Shown here piece after piece: positions 41,481-51,900 of a DNA stretch of 64,000 nt. The notes under the pieces were generated by a model that saw nothing but the letters and a program-made list of their open reading frames with translations, had not been told where the DNA came from and made no database searches. Source of the DNA: Lutispora thermophila DSM 19022 (GTDB lineage Bacteria; Bacillota; Clostridia; Lutisporales; Lutisporaceae); NCBI RefSeq assembly GCF_900142105.1, contig NZ_FQZS01000003.1, positions 1,720 to 65,719 of the forward strand. Direction: 5' to 3'. Position 1 is the first letter of the stretch, and each line of letters begins with the position of its first letter. Position numbers and translations under genes: made by a program.

Positions 41481-43760
41481 ATGCGTGTTACCAATAACAT
41501 GATGGTAAACAATTTATTGAGAAATCTATATAAAAATTACACTAAAATGGATAAATCCCAGCAAATGCTGTCTTCACAAAGAAAATTCCTCAGGCCTTCC
41601 GATGATCCTATTGGTGTCACAAGAAGCCTTCGATTGACTACTGAGATAGTCAATATGCAACAATATAAGAGGAATACACAAGATTGTGACTCATGGCTTC
41701 AAAGCAGTGAGCAAGCTGTTAACAATGCAATATCCGTAATGCAGAGAATAAGAGAGTTGACAGTGCAAGGATCTACGGGAACCTATTCCGAACAAGACAG
41801 AAAGAAGATTGCCGATGAGATTGCAGAGTTAAAAAATGAACTGATAAGCGTTGGCAATACCACATACGCCGGTAGCTATCTATTTTCTGGTTTTAAGACA
41901 GATAAAGCCCTTCTTAATGCAGATGGGACCTATGATTTGGATGGAGGGATACTTAGCGGCGGAGAGATAATCGAGGTCAATGTTGGAGTAAATGATAGAA
42001 TCGGCATGAATATTTTGGGGCAGCGAATTTTCGGCAGCATGTCAACAACTACATATGAAGAGTATGTATTGAAAGGTATAAGTGAATTCAAAGGTGTATC
42101 TTTTGACAGTTCAAATAATAAATTGGTTATAAGCTATAATGGAACCCAGTATACTATTACCATGCCTGAAGAAAAATATACTTCAATAGATGGATTGAGA
42201 TTTGTTCAGGATCTGAATGATGCAATAGCCAGCGCATCTCCCGCAACTACTCCTGCTTTAAATCAGTTAATTAAAGCTTCTTTAGAGGATGGAAAGGTAG
42301 TATTGAAGGGACCAAGAGGCTTTAACATAGAAAACAGCACAACCATGGATGTAAAAGATATCATGGGAATGGAAAAAGATCAGAATGCAGTACTGACAAA
42401 GGTTACAGTATCAGATCTTGACGATATTGATCAGGGAGTATTCAATGGTTCTACAACATACCTGTTGAAAGCTTCCGATGATTTTGCTGGAACTACAGCA
42501 GCCGCCAACTTTACTATATATTACGGTGATAACACATATACCATAACAATGGATAGAGAATATAAGAGTACAGAAGATAAAGAATTCATATATGATTTTA
42601 ACAAGAAGTTGGCAGAGATCCCCGGCTTGGCAGGACATGTGTCATTATCTGTAAAAGATGGGCAGTTTGCAATAACAGCAGATAAGCAATTTAAATTGGA
42701 AGCTACTTCCGACTTTGATCAATTGGGATTTGATAATAGTAGTGTTAACGGTAGTGGTCTTAAAGGTGCAAAAGCTGCTTATGCCGCAGAAGGAGGCAAG
42801 CTGGATTTATTTAATGATAAGATATCTATATCAGCACCTGAAAACCAGCTTTATATAAAATATGGAGACAAAATCTATTCCATAAACTTATCTGAAGAAG
42901 AATATGGTTATGGTACAACCAAGACATTTAATGATTTGATAAAAGACATTCAGAGCAAAATAAACAGTATACCTGAGCTAAAAGGCTATGTTAATGTGAC
43001 AGAAGAAAATGGAAGCATTAGATTCTATGCAGATCAAGCTTTTGAGCTGGTTTATGGAATGAAAGGTAACTTTGCAAGCGTATCTCCAACTATAACTACA
43101 ACTAATGATAGATTTGATATTAAACTTGGTGATGGCTCACCAATAACCATTAAGCTTCCTCAAGGCAGTTATTCAATAGATGATTTTACTCAAGCTTTGC
43201 AATCAGCTATTGATTCTGAACTAGCACTTAGAGGTAAGATTATTGTCTCCAATGATGGTACAAATATATCTTTTTACTCACAGTTGCCAATAACTCTGTC
43301 GCCAGCAAATGGATCTGGATTGATAACATCAGATTCTTCATCAAGCAGTAAGCTCATGGATTCAATTGGATTTAATACAGCAAAGGAAAGCGTTTACATT
43401 GGCGATAGGGTAGAATCAGGAAGTGCTACTCAACTACTGGGCGTTATTGATCAGCTTGTAAAAGATTTGAATTCAAACAATTCTGAAGGCATAAGCAAAG
43501 CTCTTTCCAGGATAGATGCCCATATAGCAAATCTTAACGCTGTGAGAGCAGAAATAGGAGTTAAAACAAATAGATTGGAATTAACATTAAACAGAATAGA
43601 GGATGACAATATAAACTTAAAAGGACTCTTGTCCAAGAACGAAGATGTAGATATGGCTGAAGCCATAATGAATCTCCAAATGCAGCAGAATGTTTATAAT
43701 GCTGCCTTGTCTGTAGGTGCAAAGATAATAAGCTTATCCCTGGTGGATTTTATTAATTAA
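41481..43760 (+). CDS. flgL: flagellar hook-associated protein FlgL, very long form
   Basis: A 759-residue FlgL; usual length is about 300. The N-terminal MRVTNNMMVNNLLRNLYKNY with FLRPSDDPIGVTRSLRL and the C-terminal SRIDAHIANLNAVRAEIGVK, NVYNAALSVGAKIISLSL are FlgL-like. Between them about 450 residues hold four modules of similar pattern: a T-I/N-X-[LM] strand (YTITMP, YTITMD, YSINLS, ITIKLP), a short Y-S/T-I/T motif, a helix and a second strand set. These resemble flagellin-IN-like surface modules and probably decorate the junction. Confidence 0.9.
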   Translation: MRVTNNMMVNNLLRNLYKNYTKMDKSQQMLSSQRKFLRPSDDPIGVTRSLRLTTEIVNMQQYKRNTQDCDSWLQSSEQAVNNAISVMQRIRELTVQGSTGTYSEQDRKKIADEIAELKNELISVGNTTYAGSYLFSGFKTDKALLNADGTYDLDGGILSGGEIIEVNVGVNDRIGMNILGQRIFGSMSTTTYEEYVLKGISEFKGVSFDSSNNKLVISYNGTQYTITMPEEKYTSIDGLRFVQDLNDAIASASPATTPALNQLIKASLEDGKVVLKGPRGFNIENSTTMDVKDIMGMEKDQNAVLTKVTVSDLDDIDQGVFNGSTTYLLKASDDFAGTTAAANFTIYYGDNTYTITMDREYKSTEDKEFIYDFNKKLAEIPGLAGHVSLSVKDGQFAITADKQFKLEATSDFDQLGFDNSSVNGSGLKGAKAAYAAEGGKLDLFNDKISISAPENQLYIKYGDKIYSINLSEEEYGYGTTKTFNDLIKDIQSKINSIPELKGYVNVTEENGSIRFYADQAFELVYGMKGNFASVSPTITTTNDRFDIKLGDGSPITIKLPQGSYSIDDFTQALQSAIDSELALRGKIIVSNDGTNISFYSQLPITLSPANGSGLITSDSSSSSKLMDSIGFNTAKESVYIGDRVESGSATQLLGVIDQLVKDLNSNNSEGISKALSRIDAHIANLNAVRAEIGVKTNRLELTLNRIEDDNINLKGLLSKNEDVDMAEAIMNLQMQQNVYNAALSVGAKIISLSLVDFIN

Positions 43761-43773
43761 GGAGGCTTAAGCC

Positions 43774-44202
43774 GTGAAAATAAAAACCAAGTTTTTTGGT
43801 GAAATAGAAGTAGAAGAAAAGCAAATTATAAATTTTGTTGAAGGAATCCCAGGTTTTCCTGAATATGAGCGATATGTGCTAATCAATGATGAGGAAGTGG
43901 GTTTCACATTCCTTCAATCAATAGACGAATGGAGTCTATGTTTCATTACTCTGCCTCCTGCCACTATAGTGGGAGACTATAGCTTTGATTTAAGCGATGA
44001 AGCTGTAGAAAAGCTGGAACTAGAAAAACCAGAAGATGCTATAACTTTAGCAATATTAAATATACCTGAAGACTTTAAAAAAATGACAGCCAATCTGAGG
44101 GCTCCCATAGTAATAAATGTGAAGAACAACAAAGGAATACAGGAGCTTTTGGATGGAGACAATTACAGCATGAAACATCAGGTTTTTAAGGGGGATGTGT
44201 AA
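43774..44202 (+). CDS. fliW: flagellar assembly factor FliW
   Basis: A 142-residue protein. Its start IKTKFFGEIEVEEKQIINFV and FVEGIPGFPEYERYVLI are typical, as is the C-terminal LRAPIVINVKNNKGIQELL. FliW binds flagellin when it is in excess and, when freed, binds and blocks CsrA. The start is GTG with AGGAGG. Its stop overlaps the CsrA start by one base, and flagellin is the next gene, forming the known three-part switch. Confidence 0.95.
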   Translation: MKIKTKFFGEIEVEEKQIINFVEGIPGFPEYERYVLINDEEVGFTFLQSIDEWSLCFITLPPATIVGDYSFDLSDEAVEKLELEKPEDAITLAILNIPEDFKKMTANLRAPIVINVKNNKGIQELLDGDNYSMKHQVFKGDV

Positions 44203-44426
44203 TGCTGGTATTGTCGAGAAAGAAAGATGAAGCAATACTCATTGGCGATGACATAGAAATAATTGTTACAGAAATAGCAGAAGACAAGGTTAAAATAGGT
44301 GTTAGAGCACCCAAGAACATGAAAGTATTACGTAAGGAGCTTTTGGAACAAGTGAAAGAAGAAAACATCCATTCCGCCGAATCAAAGGTGGATTTGGAAG
44401 CTCTTGCCAAAGTTATGAAAAAGTAA
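44202..44426 (+). CDS. csrA: carbon storage regulator CsrA
   Basis: A 74-residue RNA-binding protein with the family start MLVLSRKKDEAILIGDDIEI, then KVKIGVRAPKNMKVLRKEL. It binds GGA-containing hairpins in flagellin mRNA and blocks translation. The gene is directly behind fliW and 246 bases before flagellin, whose leader has a fitting site. Confidence 0.96.
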   Translation: MLVLSRKKDEAILIGDDIEIIVTEIAEDKVKIGVRAPKNMKVLRKELLEQVKEENIHSAESKVDLEALAKVMKK

Positions 44427-44524
44427 TGATATGAAAAGCTTTGCAGTGACAGCCCTTGCGGGTGCTAGTATATCAAAAAATCTACAAAAAAATAAAATTA
44501 ACCGCAAAATTTTTTAAAAAAGTA

Positions 44525-44552
44525 TAAAGTTCTATAAAATACTAGCCGATAA
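44525..44552 (+). promoter_or_regulatory. sigma-D promoter of the short flagellin
   Basis: TAAA (44525-44528), 16 bases, GCCGATAA (44545-44552). A leader of about 110 bases follows. Confidence 0.85.
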
Positions 44553-44619
44553 TATAAACAAAAGCAATGAATAAATCTCTAAAACATAGGGCCCATGTAG
44601 AGGAGATGCAACTTTGCAC

Positions 44620-44664
44620 ATAAATTCCGGAAAGGAATCCGGATAAATTAAAATTCAAGGAGGA
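44620..44664 (+). promoter_or_regulatory. probable CsrA binding region in flagellin leader
   Basis: CCGGA (44627-44631) and TCCGG (44638-44642) form a stem with loop AAGGAA that holds a GGA. AAGGAGGA, the Shine-Dalgarno with two more GGA triplets, follows at 44657-44664. This matches the usual two-site CsrA arrangement. Confidence 0.6.
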
Positions 44665-44671
44665 AGAAAAA

Positions 44672-45502
44672 ATGAGAATTAACAACAATTTAATGGCAAT
44701 GAACACTCATAGACAATTGAGCATTACAAACACTTCAGCATCAAAATCAATGGAGAAATTGAGCTCTGGTTACAGAATCAACAGAGCAGGCGATGATGCT
44801 GCTGGTCTTTCAATTTCTGAAAAGATGAGATCACAGATCAGAGGTCTTAACATGGCTTCTAAGAATGCTCAAGATGGTATCTCTTTAATACAGGTAGCAG
44901 AAGGTGCTTTAACTGAGACACACGAAATGCTACAGAGAATGAGAGAATTAGTAGTTCAAGCAGCAAATGATACTAATACAACAGAAGAAAGAATTAGAAT
45001 AAATGAAGAGTTAGCAGAATTGGAAAAAGAAATAACTGCTATTACTGAAAAAACTGAGTTCAACAAAAAGACACTATTGTCTGGAAGCTTTGCAACTTCA
45101 GAAATAAATCTTCAGGTTGGAGCAAACTGTGGTCAGTTCATTTCCTTCACAATAGGAAATATGAGTGCATCTGAGATAGGAGTTAGCGGTATTGCTGCTG
45201 CTGTTTCAAATGGAGACGCTAATGCGATCACAGCTAAGATAAAGGATATTGATACTGCAATAGAAAAAGTTTCTGTACAGAGATCCAAATTAGGAGCTAT
45301 CCAGAACAGATTAGAGCATACTATCAAGAATCTTGATAACACAGCAGAAAACTTACAGGCTGCAGAATCAAGAATTAGAGATGTAGACATGGCTAAGGAA
45401 ATGATGGAATTCACAAGACAGAACATTCTACAACAAGCAGCAACATCTATACTTGCTCAAGCAAATCAAGCTCCACAAACAGTGTTGCAATTATTGAGAT
45501 AA
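44672..45502 (+). CDS. flagellin (short form)
   Basis: A 276-residue flagellin with D0/D1 only: MRINNNLMAMNTHRQLSITN, RINRAGDDAAGLSISEKM, and the C-terminal ESRIRDVDMAKEMMEFTRQN and ILAQANQAPQTVLQLLR. It probably is the main filament protein since it has its own strong sigma-D promoter, CsrA-type leader, and strong terminator. The fliS gene is elsewhere (27.1 kb). Confidence 0.95.
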   Translation: MRINNNLMAMNTHRQLSITNTSASKSMEKLSSGYRINRAGDDAAGLSISEKMRSQIRGLNMASKNAQDGISLIQVAEGALTETHEMLQRMRELVVQAANDTNTTEERIRINEELAELEKEITAITEKTEFNKKTLLSGSFATSEINLQVGANCGQFISFTIGNMSASEIGVSGIAAAVSNGDANAITAKIKDIDTAIEKVSVQRSKLGAIQNRLEHTIKNLDNTAENLQAAESRIRDVDMAKEMMEFTRQNILQQAATSILAQANQAPQTVLQLLR

Positions 45503-45513
45503 TCAGTTCTATA

Positions 45514-45547
45514 AAGAACCGGAGAATTTTCCTCCGGTTCTTTTTTT
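45514..45547 (+). terminator. terminator after short flagellin
   Basis: AAGAACCGGAG and CTCCGGTTCTT with an 8-base loop and a T run. A strong terminator. Confidence 0.95.
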
Positions 45548-45600
45548 ATATAAAATTAAAAATAGGAAATTTATTTAAGTAATTTATTTGTCGAAAATCT

Positions 45601-45627
45601 TTAAGCCATCAATAAAAGTGTCGATAT
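45601..45627 (+). promoter_or_regulatory. possible sigma-D promoter of the glycan island
   Basis: TTAA (45601-45604), 15 bases, GTCGATAT (45620-45627), one mismatch to GCCGATAT; about 45 bases before the first glycosyltransferase gene. Confidence 0.4.
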
Positions 45628-45671
45628 ATTATATAGTGGCATTATAATTATAGAAGCAAGGTGGTATGCAG

Positions 45672-48600
45672 ATGAGAATAAGCCTTTGTATGATAGTAAA
45701 AAATGAAGAGAAAAACATTGTTAATTGTTTAGATAGAGCTTTAAAAGTAGTAGATGAGGCTATAGTGGTAGATACCGGATCTACAGATAACACTATGAAG
45801 CTTTTATTAGATAATTATGGAGAAAATGAGAAAGTTAAAATTATCCAATATGAGTGGGAAAATGATTTCAGCAAAGCCAGAAATAAATCTATAGAATATG
45901 CAACTGGAGATTGGATATTAGTATTAGATGCAGATGAGAGAATTTTTTGCGATAGGGAAAAGCTTGAGAGATTTCTGGAAAGCAGAGAAGATAAAGCATA
46001 TATAATCCCAATTTATAATATTATGGACAGGTATAATATTATTATTTCTTCAACCATGATTAGGCTTTATAAAAATGAGAATCCGATGTATAGTGGAGCT
46101 ATTCATGAACAGATTTTTGTTAATGGTAGGAGTTATTTAGGTGATATTATAGATGGGAATATATGTAAAATATATCATTATGGTTATACAGAATCCGTAT
46201 TTAAAGAAAAAAATAAACAGGATAGGAATATGAGCATTATTAAGAACCAGATAGATGAAAATTCAGAAGTATCTTTTCATTGGTACAATAAGGGTGTCAT
46301 GGAAATGTGTGAAGGAAATTATGACACAGCTATTGATGATTTTATAAAAGCCCATAAACTTAGCAATAAAACCAGGATGGCTTTTCACAATGATTTGGTC
46401 TTAAGACTTTTGCAGTGCATGCTTATGGAGAAAAAATATAAAATGGCAATTGAATTTATAAAGAATGTAGTTAGTGACCCAATAATTGGACAAATACCAG
46501 ATATATATTATTACTGGGGTATAGCTCATGCTAAAAGAAAAAACTACTCTTTGGCAGTAAAAAATTTTAAGAAAGCTATAGATTTAGGAGAATATGAAAA
46601 GGGTATTACAAAGTATGGAGCAGGCAGTTTTTTGCCAAAGATTGAATGGGCAAAGGTGCTTCTTCTAGAAAAAAAGAAAGAAGAAGCAATAGCTAAGTAC
46701 AAAGAAGCTGTATTTGATGAGCATAATGTCACTAGACAAGGATTAGAGGAGTTGAAATATTTATTAAGAGAAGAAAATAGGCTGGAAGAATTAAATCAGT
46801 TGGAAAAAGATTTATCAAGCCACAAAGGAAGCGAAGGTACTTCAGTAAACTCAGAATTATTAAGCAGTGAGGATTTTTATAAGTTTAAAAATGAAATAAA
46901 AGATAATATACAACTATTAATCGAAAATGGAATGATAAAGGAAGCTAAAGAAGCTATTAAAGAATATGAAAGTATTGTAGGAAATGATGTAGATATCTTT
47001 TCCATCAAAGGAGTTGTTGCAATGATGGAAGGTGATATGAAAGAAGCAGAGATGGCTTTTAAGGAAGGTTTGAAAATTGATGAAACAAGTTTTGATTTAC
47101 AATATAATCTAGCTTATTTATATCAGATGAATGGCGATAATCAAATGGCTATATACCATTATGAAAAAGCTTTTAAATATGCTAAAGAAAAAAATGATGC
47201 AGATGAAATATACAGAATATTACAAGAATTAAATCCCAGAGATGACCAACTGATATCATCAGAGACAACAATTCCGAATACAAGCATAATTATATTGACG
47301 TACAATAATCTTGAATATACCAAGTTGTGTATAGACAGCATAAGAAAGTATACTCAAAAAGGTACATATGAGATTATTGTAGTAGATAATCATTCTACAG
47401 ATGGGACAGTGGATTGGTTAAAAGAGCAGAAAGACTTAAAGTTGATACTAAATGATGAGAATTATGGTTTCCCTAAGGGATGCAACCAAGGGATACAAGC
47501 AGCAAAGGAGAATAATGACATTATATTGTTGAATAATGATGTCATAGTTACACCTAATTGGCTGAATAATTTGAGAAAATGTTTGTATAGCAGTAAAGAT
47601 ATAGGGGCAGTAGGAGCTATAACTAATTCTTGTTCCAATTATCAAGCAATACCTGTTAATTATTCTAATTTGGATGAGATGATCCGTTTTGCAGAAAGTA
47701 ATAACATAAGCAATAATTCTTTATGGGAAGAGAGATTAAGACTAGTTGGCTTCTGTATGCTTATAAAAAATGAAGTAGTGCAAAAAGTAGGCCTGATGGA
47801 TGAAATATTTACTCCAGGTAATTTTGAAGATGACGATTATTCTTTCAGGATAAGAAAAGCAGGCTATAAGCTTATGCTATGCAAAGATAGCTTCATTCAT
47901 CATTTTGGGAGTGCATCCTTTGGTAAGGTTTCTAAAGAATATAGAGAACTACTGATGAAGAATAGAGAGAAGTTTGCAAAAAAATGGGGATTTGATCCTT
48001 ATCATATAATTGAAATTAAAAAAGAGATAACAGAGCTTATATATAAAGAATGCAAAAAAGATGATATTAAAGTTTTGCATATAGGATGCGCTGGCGGTGG
48101 AACACTTCTAGATATAAAAAATGCCATTCCTTCAGCCAAATTATATGGAATAGACACTATAAAAGAAGCCATTGTGAATACTAACCACTTTGCTCATATA
48201 GAGATTGGAAAATTGAAAGATATAGAAGCATTTAAGAAAAATGCATTTGATTACATTATTATTACTGAGCCACAAAAGGATGAAGCAAGCATTATAGAAA
48301 TTTTAGCGAATGTAAAAGGTCACTTAATGGATGAAGGGAAAGCGCTTATTTGTTTATATCAAGGGGAAGTGACATTAAGTAATAAATTAAAGAAGAAGTT
48401 GCTAGATGTATTAGGAGATTTTAAATTTGAGATAATTCAAGTTAACGGGCAAAGAATATTTTCTATGGAAAAACATTGTACCGTAGAATCGTCAGATGAT
48501 ATGAAGCTTACCTTTTATAAAAAAGAAGACCTAGATAATATGGATTATAGTTTATTTAATGATGGTATTGATGTAAAAGGAGAATATCTAAATATTATTA

Positions 48601-48965
48601 GAAGACTAGATAATAATATAGAGTTTGAGAATAATTTAGAACGATTAAGAATGATTATTGGCAATTATAGTATAGAAGTTGAAGAATTGAAAAATCTTAT
48701 CTTAAAATATGGAATTGATAAAGTAAATTTATTTAATATTGTCGGAATAACTTACTATCAATTTAATTTCGTTGAAAAAGCTTTATATCTGTTAAAAGAA
48801 GCATTTAGGTTGGATAGTAAAAATACTGATACTATTTACAATATTTCTTATGTGTTGCATCAAATAAATGAAAATAAGCTTGCTTTAGATTTTTTAGAGA
48901 GAATTAATGTTACTGAGGATATAGAGTTGCAGCAACTTAAGCAGCAAATAGAGGAGGCAGTATAA
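45672..48965 (+). CDS. multidomain glycosyltransferase (GT2-TPR-GT2-methyltransferase-like-TPR)
   Basis: A protein of about 1097 residues. Domains, in order: a GT2 (ISLCMIVKNEEKNIVNCLDR, then VLDADERIFCDR) to about residue 230; TPR-like helices to about 520; a second GT2 (about 535-790; SIIILTYNNLEYTKLCIDSI, LLNNDVIVTPNWLNNL); a SAM-binding-like segment (KVLHIGCAGGGTLLDIKNA, about 797); and C-terminal TPRs. The start ATG 45672 is chosen because the ATG at 45666 abuts the ribosome binding site. It lies just after flagellin, so it probably builds the flagellin glycan. Confidence 0.85.
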   Translation: MRISLCMIVKNEEKNIVNCLDRALKVVDEAIVVDTGSTDNTMKLLLDNYGENEKVKIIQYEWENDFSKARNKSIEYATGDWILVLDADERIFCDREKLERFLESREDKAYIIPIYNIMDRYNIIISSTMIRLYKNENPMYSGAIHEQIFVNGRSYLGDIIDGNICKIYHYGYTESVFKEKNKQDRNMSIIKNQIDENSEVSFHWYNKGVMEMCEGNYDTAIDDFIKAHKLSNKTRMAFHNDLVLRLLQCMLMEKKYKMAIEFIKNVVSDPIIGQIPDIYYYWGIAHAKRKNYSLAVKNFKKAIDLGEYEKGITKYGAGSFLPKIEWAKVLLLEKKKEEAIAKYKEAVFDEHNVTRQGLEELKYLLREENRLEELNQLEKDLSSHKGSEGTSVNSELLSSEDFYKFKNEIKDNIQLLIENGMIKEAKEAIKEYESIVGNDVDIFSIKGVVAMMEGDMKEAEMAFKEGLKIDETSFDLQYNLAYLYQMNGDNQMAIYHYEKAFKYAKEKNDADEIYRILQELNPRDDQLISSETTIPNTSIIILTYNNLEYTKLCIDSIRKYTQKGTYEIIVVDNHSTDGTVDWLKEQKDLKLILNDENYGFPKGCNQGIQAAKENNDIILLNNDVIVTPNWLNNLRKCLYSSKDIGAVGAITNSCSNYQAIPVNYSNLDEMIRFAESNNISNNSLWEERLRLVGFCMLIKNEVVQKVGLMDEIFTPGNFEDDDYSFRIRKAGYKLMLCKDSFIHHFGSASFGKVSKEYRELLMKNREKFAKKWGFDPYHIIEIKKEITELIYKECKKDDIKVLHIGCAGGGTLLDIKNAIPSAKLYGIDTIKEAIVNTNHFAHIEIGKLKDIEAFKKNAFDYIIITEPQKDEASIIEILANVKGHLMDEGKALICLYQGEVTLSNKLKKKLLDVLGDFKFEIIQVNGQRIFSMEKHCTVESSDDMKLTFYKKEDLDNMDYSLFNDGIDVKGEYLNIIRRLDNNIEFENNLERLRMIIGNYSIEVEELKNLILKYGIDKVNLFNIVGITYYQFNFVEKALYLLKEAFRLDSKNTDTIYNISYVLHQINENKLALDFLERINVTEDIELQQLKQQIEEAV

Positions 48966-51900
48966 TGAATAATAACAAAATATGCTTTATAAGTTGTGTC
49001 AATAATCAACAGCTATATAGAGAAGCCCTCTATTATATTAATCAACTGGAAATACCGGAAGGATATGAAGTTGAATGTATTTCTGTAGAAAATGCTGAAT
49101 CCATGGCGAGAGGATATTATGAAGCAATGAAAGCTTCTGATGCAAAATACAAAGTATACTTGCATCAAGATGTGTATATAATTAACAGGTCATTTATAAA
49201 GGATATATTAAATATATTTAAAAGCAATGAAAAAATAGGTATGTTAGGAGTAGTTGGTGCTAAGGTTATTCCAACCAATGGAGTATGGTGGGAATCAAAG
49301 AATAAGTATGGAAAAGTTTATGACAACCATGCTGGTAAAGTCAGTTTATTAAGTTTTGAAGAAGTAAAAAACGCTTATGAAACTGTTCAAGCAATAGATG
49401 GACTTACTATGATTACGCAATATGATATACCATGGCGCCAAGATATATTTGATGGATGGCATTTTTATGATTTGTCGCAAAGTATAGAATTTATTAAAGC
49501 GGGTTATGATGTAGCCATTCCTAATCAAGTATCCCCTTGGGTGATACATGATTGTGGTATTGTAAATGTTAAAAATAGATATGAAGATTATAGGAAATTA
49601 TTTTTAGAAGAGTATTCAAAAGATATTTTTCCATTAGTAAGTATTCTTATACCTACATATAATCGTCCTGAATACTTTAGGCTGGCTTTAGAAAGTGCTT
49701 TGAATCAAACATATAAAAATATTGAAATTATAGTGGGCGATGATAGTACAAATGATGAAACAGAGTGCCTAATGAAGAATAATTATTTAAATAAATATAG
49801 TAATATCAAATACTATCACAATGAGAAGAATCTGGGGCAATTTGATAATGATATTAAGCTATATGAGATGGCACAAGGCGAGTATATTAACTTTCTAATG
49901 GATGACGACTTATTTGAAGAAACTAAAATAGAAAAAATGATGAATTACTTTATTTTTGATGATAAACAAGAGATTACTTTAGTAACATCGCATAGAGCTG
50001 TAATAGATGGTAATGGTGAAATAAAAGAGATATTTAGAGGTACAGATAGAATATTTGATGAGGATAAGGTTATTGATGGAATAGAACTTGGCGATTTTAT
50101 ATTAATGAATATCTATAATTGTATAGGTGAGCCAACAACAGCGTTATTTAGAAAAGATAAACTTATGGAGCCATTTGGTGTATTCAATGGACGAAAGTAT
50201 GGTTGCAATGTTGATCAAGCTTCATGGCTTAATCTTTTATCTATGGGAAAAGCAGTATACATTAATGAAGTATTAAGCTATTTTAGAGTTCACGAAGGGC
50301 AACAGCAGCATAATCTGGGTATACTTCTAAAAGGCTATACAGATTATATACATCAAGTTATCACAGGAAGAGAAAAAGGTTTTCTATCAGATGATGATAA
50401 GTATATTTACACTGTGAGGAAATTTATTAAATATGGTGAAGAAAATATAATCAAGCCGTTAGATGAGGCAGGCTTTAAGTCAGAAGAATATGAGAACTTT
50501 AAGAAATACTATGATTGGCTTAAGGAAGAGAATAATAAAATTGGTATTTTGCATAAAGATAATAATGATTTACCTTTAGTTAGCATTCTCATTCCTGCAT
50601 ATAATCAAACAAAGTACTTAAAAGAGGCTTTGGAAAGTGCAATCAATCAAACATATCCCAATATTGAAATAATAATTGGTGATGATAGCACAACTAATGA
50701 GGTAGAAGAATTTATTAAGCCTTATTTAAATAAATATTCAAATATTATATACTTTAAAAATAAAAAGGAAAAAATGGATTATGGGATGACAAATGTAAAT
50801 GAATTACTTAATAGAAGTAAAGGGGAATATGTGAATTATTTATACCACGATGATATTTTTCATGTTACAAAGATAGAAAAAATGATGAGGTATTTCTTAA
50901 GCAGAGATGATGTTAGCTTAGTAACATCACATAGACAATTAATAGATGAAAATGGTGAATATTTACCAGACGATAATTCAACAAGGAGAATAGTTGATAA
51001 AGATTCGATAATAAATGGAAATGAGTTATGTTTATTATGTTTAGATAAACTAATAAACTTCATTGGAGAACCAACAACTGTTTTATTCAAAAAGTCACTT
51101 CTAGAAGATGGTTTTGGCTATTACAATAACAATTACTATATGAATATTGCTGATATGGTTACATGGTTTTCACTTCTGGAAAAAGGGAAAGTTGCATATA
51201 TGTGTGAATCATTAAGTTTTTTCAGGCAACATAGTAATCAAAATTCACAAAATTTAGAGGTTTTTTATACAGGGATTAATGAGTGGAAAAAAATTATAGA
51301 TGATAGTTATGATACTGGTTTGATTGACAGTAAGATGGCGTATATAAATTATATAACTAAATGGTTTTACTCATATAATGTTATTTTAAAAGATATTCCC
51401 CACCAAAAGATTGATAGTAGTCTAAAGAAAAGTTTGGTTGATTCATTTAAAAATGCAATAGATATTATTGCAGAAGAAGCAAAACATAAACATGAATGTG
51501 TAATATGCGGAAATCAAGTAGAAAGATTTCTACCTTATAGTGTTAAAATGCCAAAGTCTATAGAAAAATATAGAATAGTTGGCAGTGATGTTAGGAATTT
51601 TTCTTGTCCTTATTGCTATAGTCATGATAGGGAAAGGCATCTAAAAATGTATTTTGACAGGTTAAAGTTATGGGGCAAGATAACTGGAAGTAGAGTATTG
51701 CATATTGCTCCAGAAGCAAATTTAAGAAAAATAATAAAAAGTTATAAACCAAAGGAGTATATATGCGGTGATCTATATCCAATGGATAGCGAGATAATTA
51801 AGATGGACATTACAAAAATCCATTTTGAGAATGAATACTTTGATTTTATTATATGCAATCATGTTTTAGAACATATAGAAGATGACATGAAGGCTATGAT

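Noticed and set aside
40919-41512. Minus-strand ORF of 197 codons
   Set aside because: Shadow of flgK copy 2; composition is serine/isoleucine-rich as expected for a reverse-frame artefact, and no start signal is seen.
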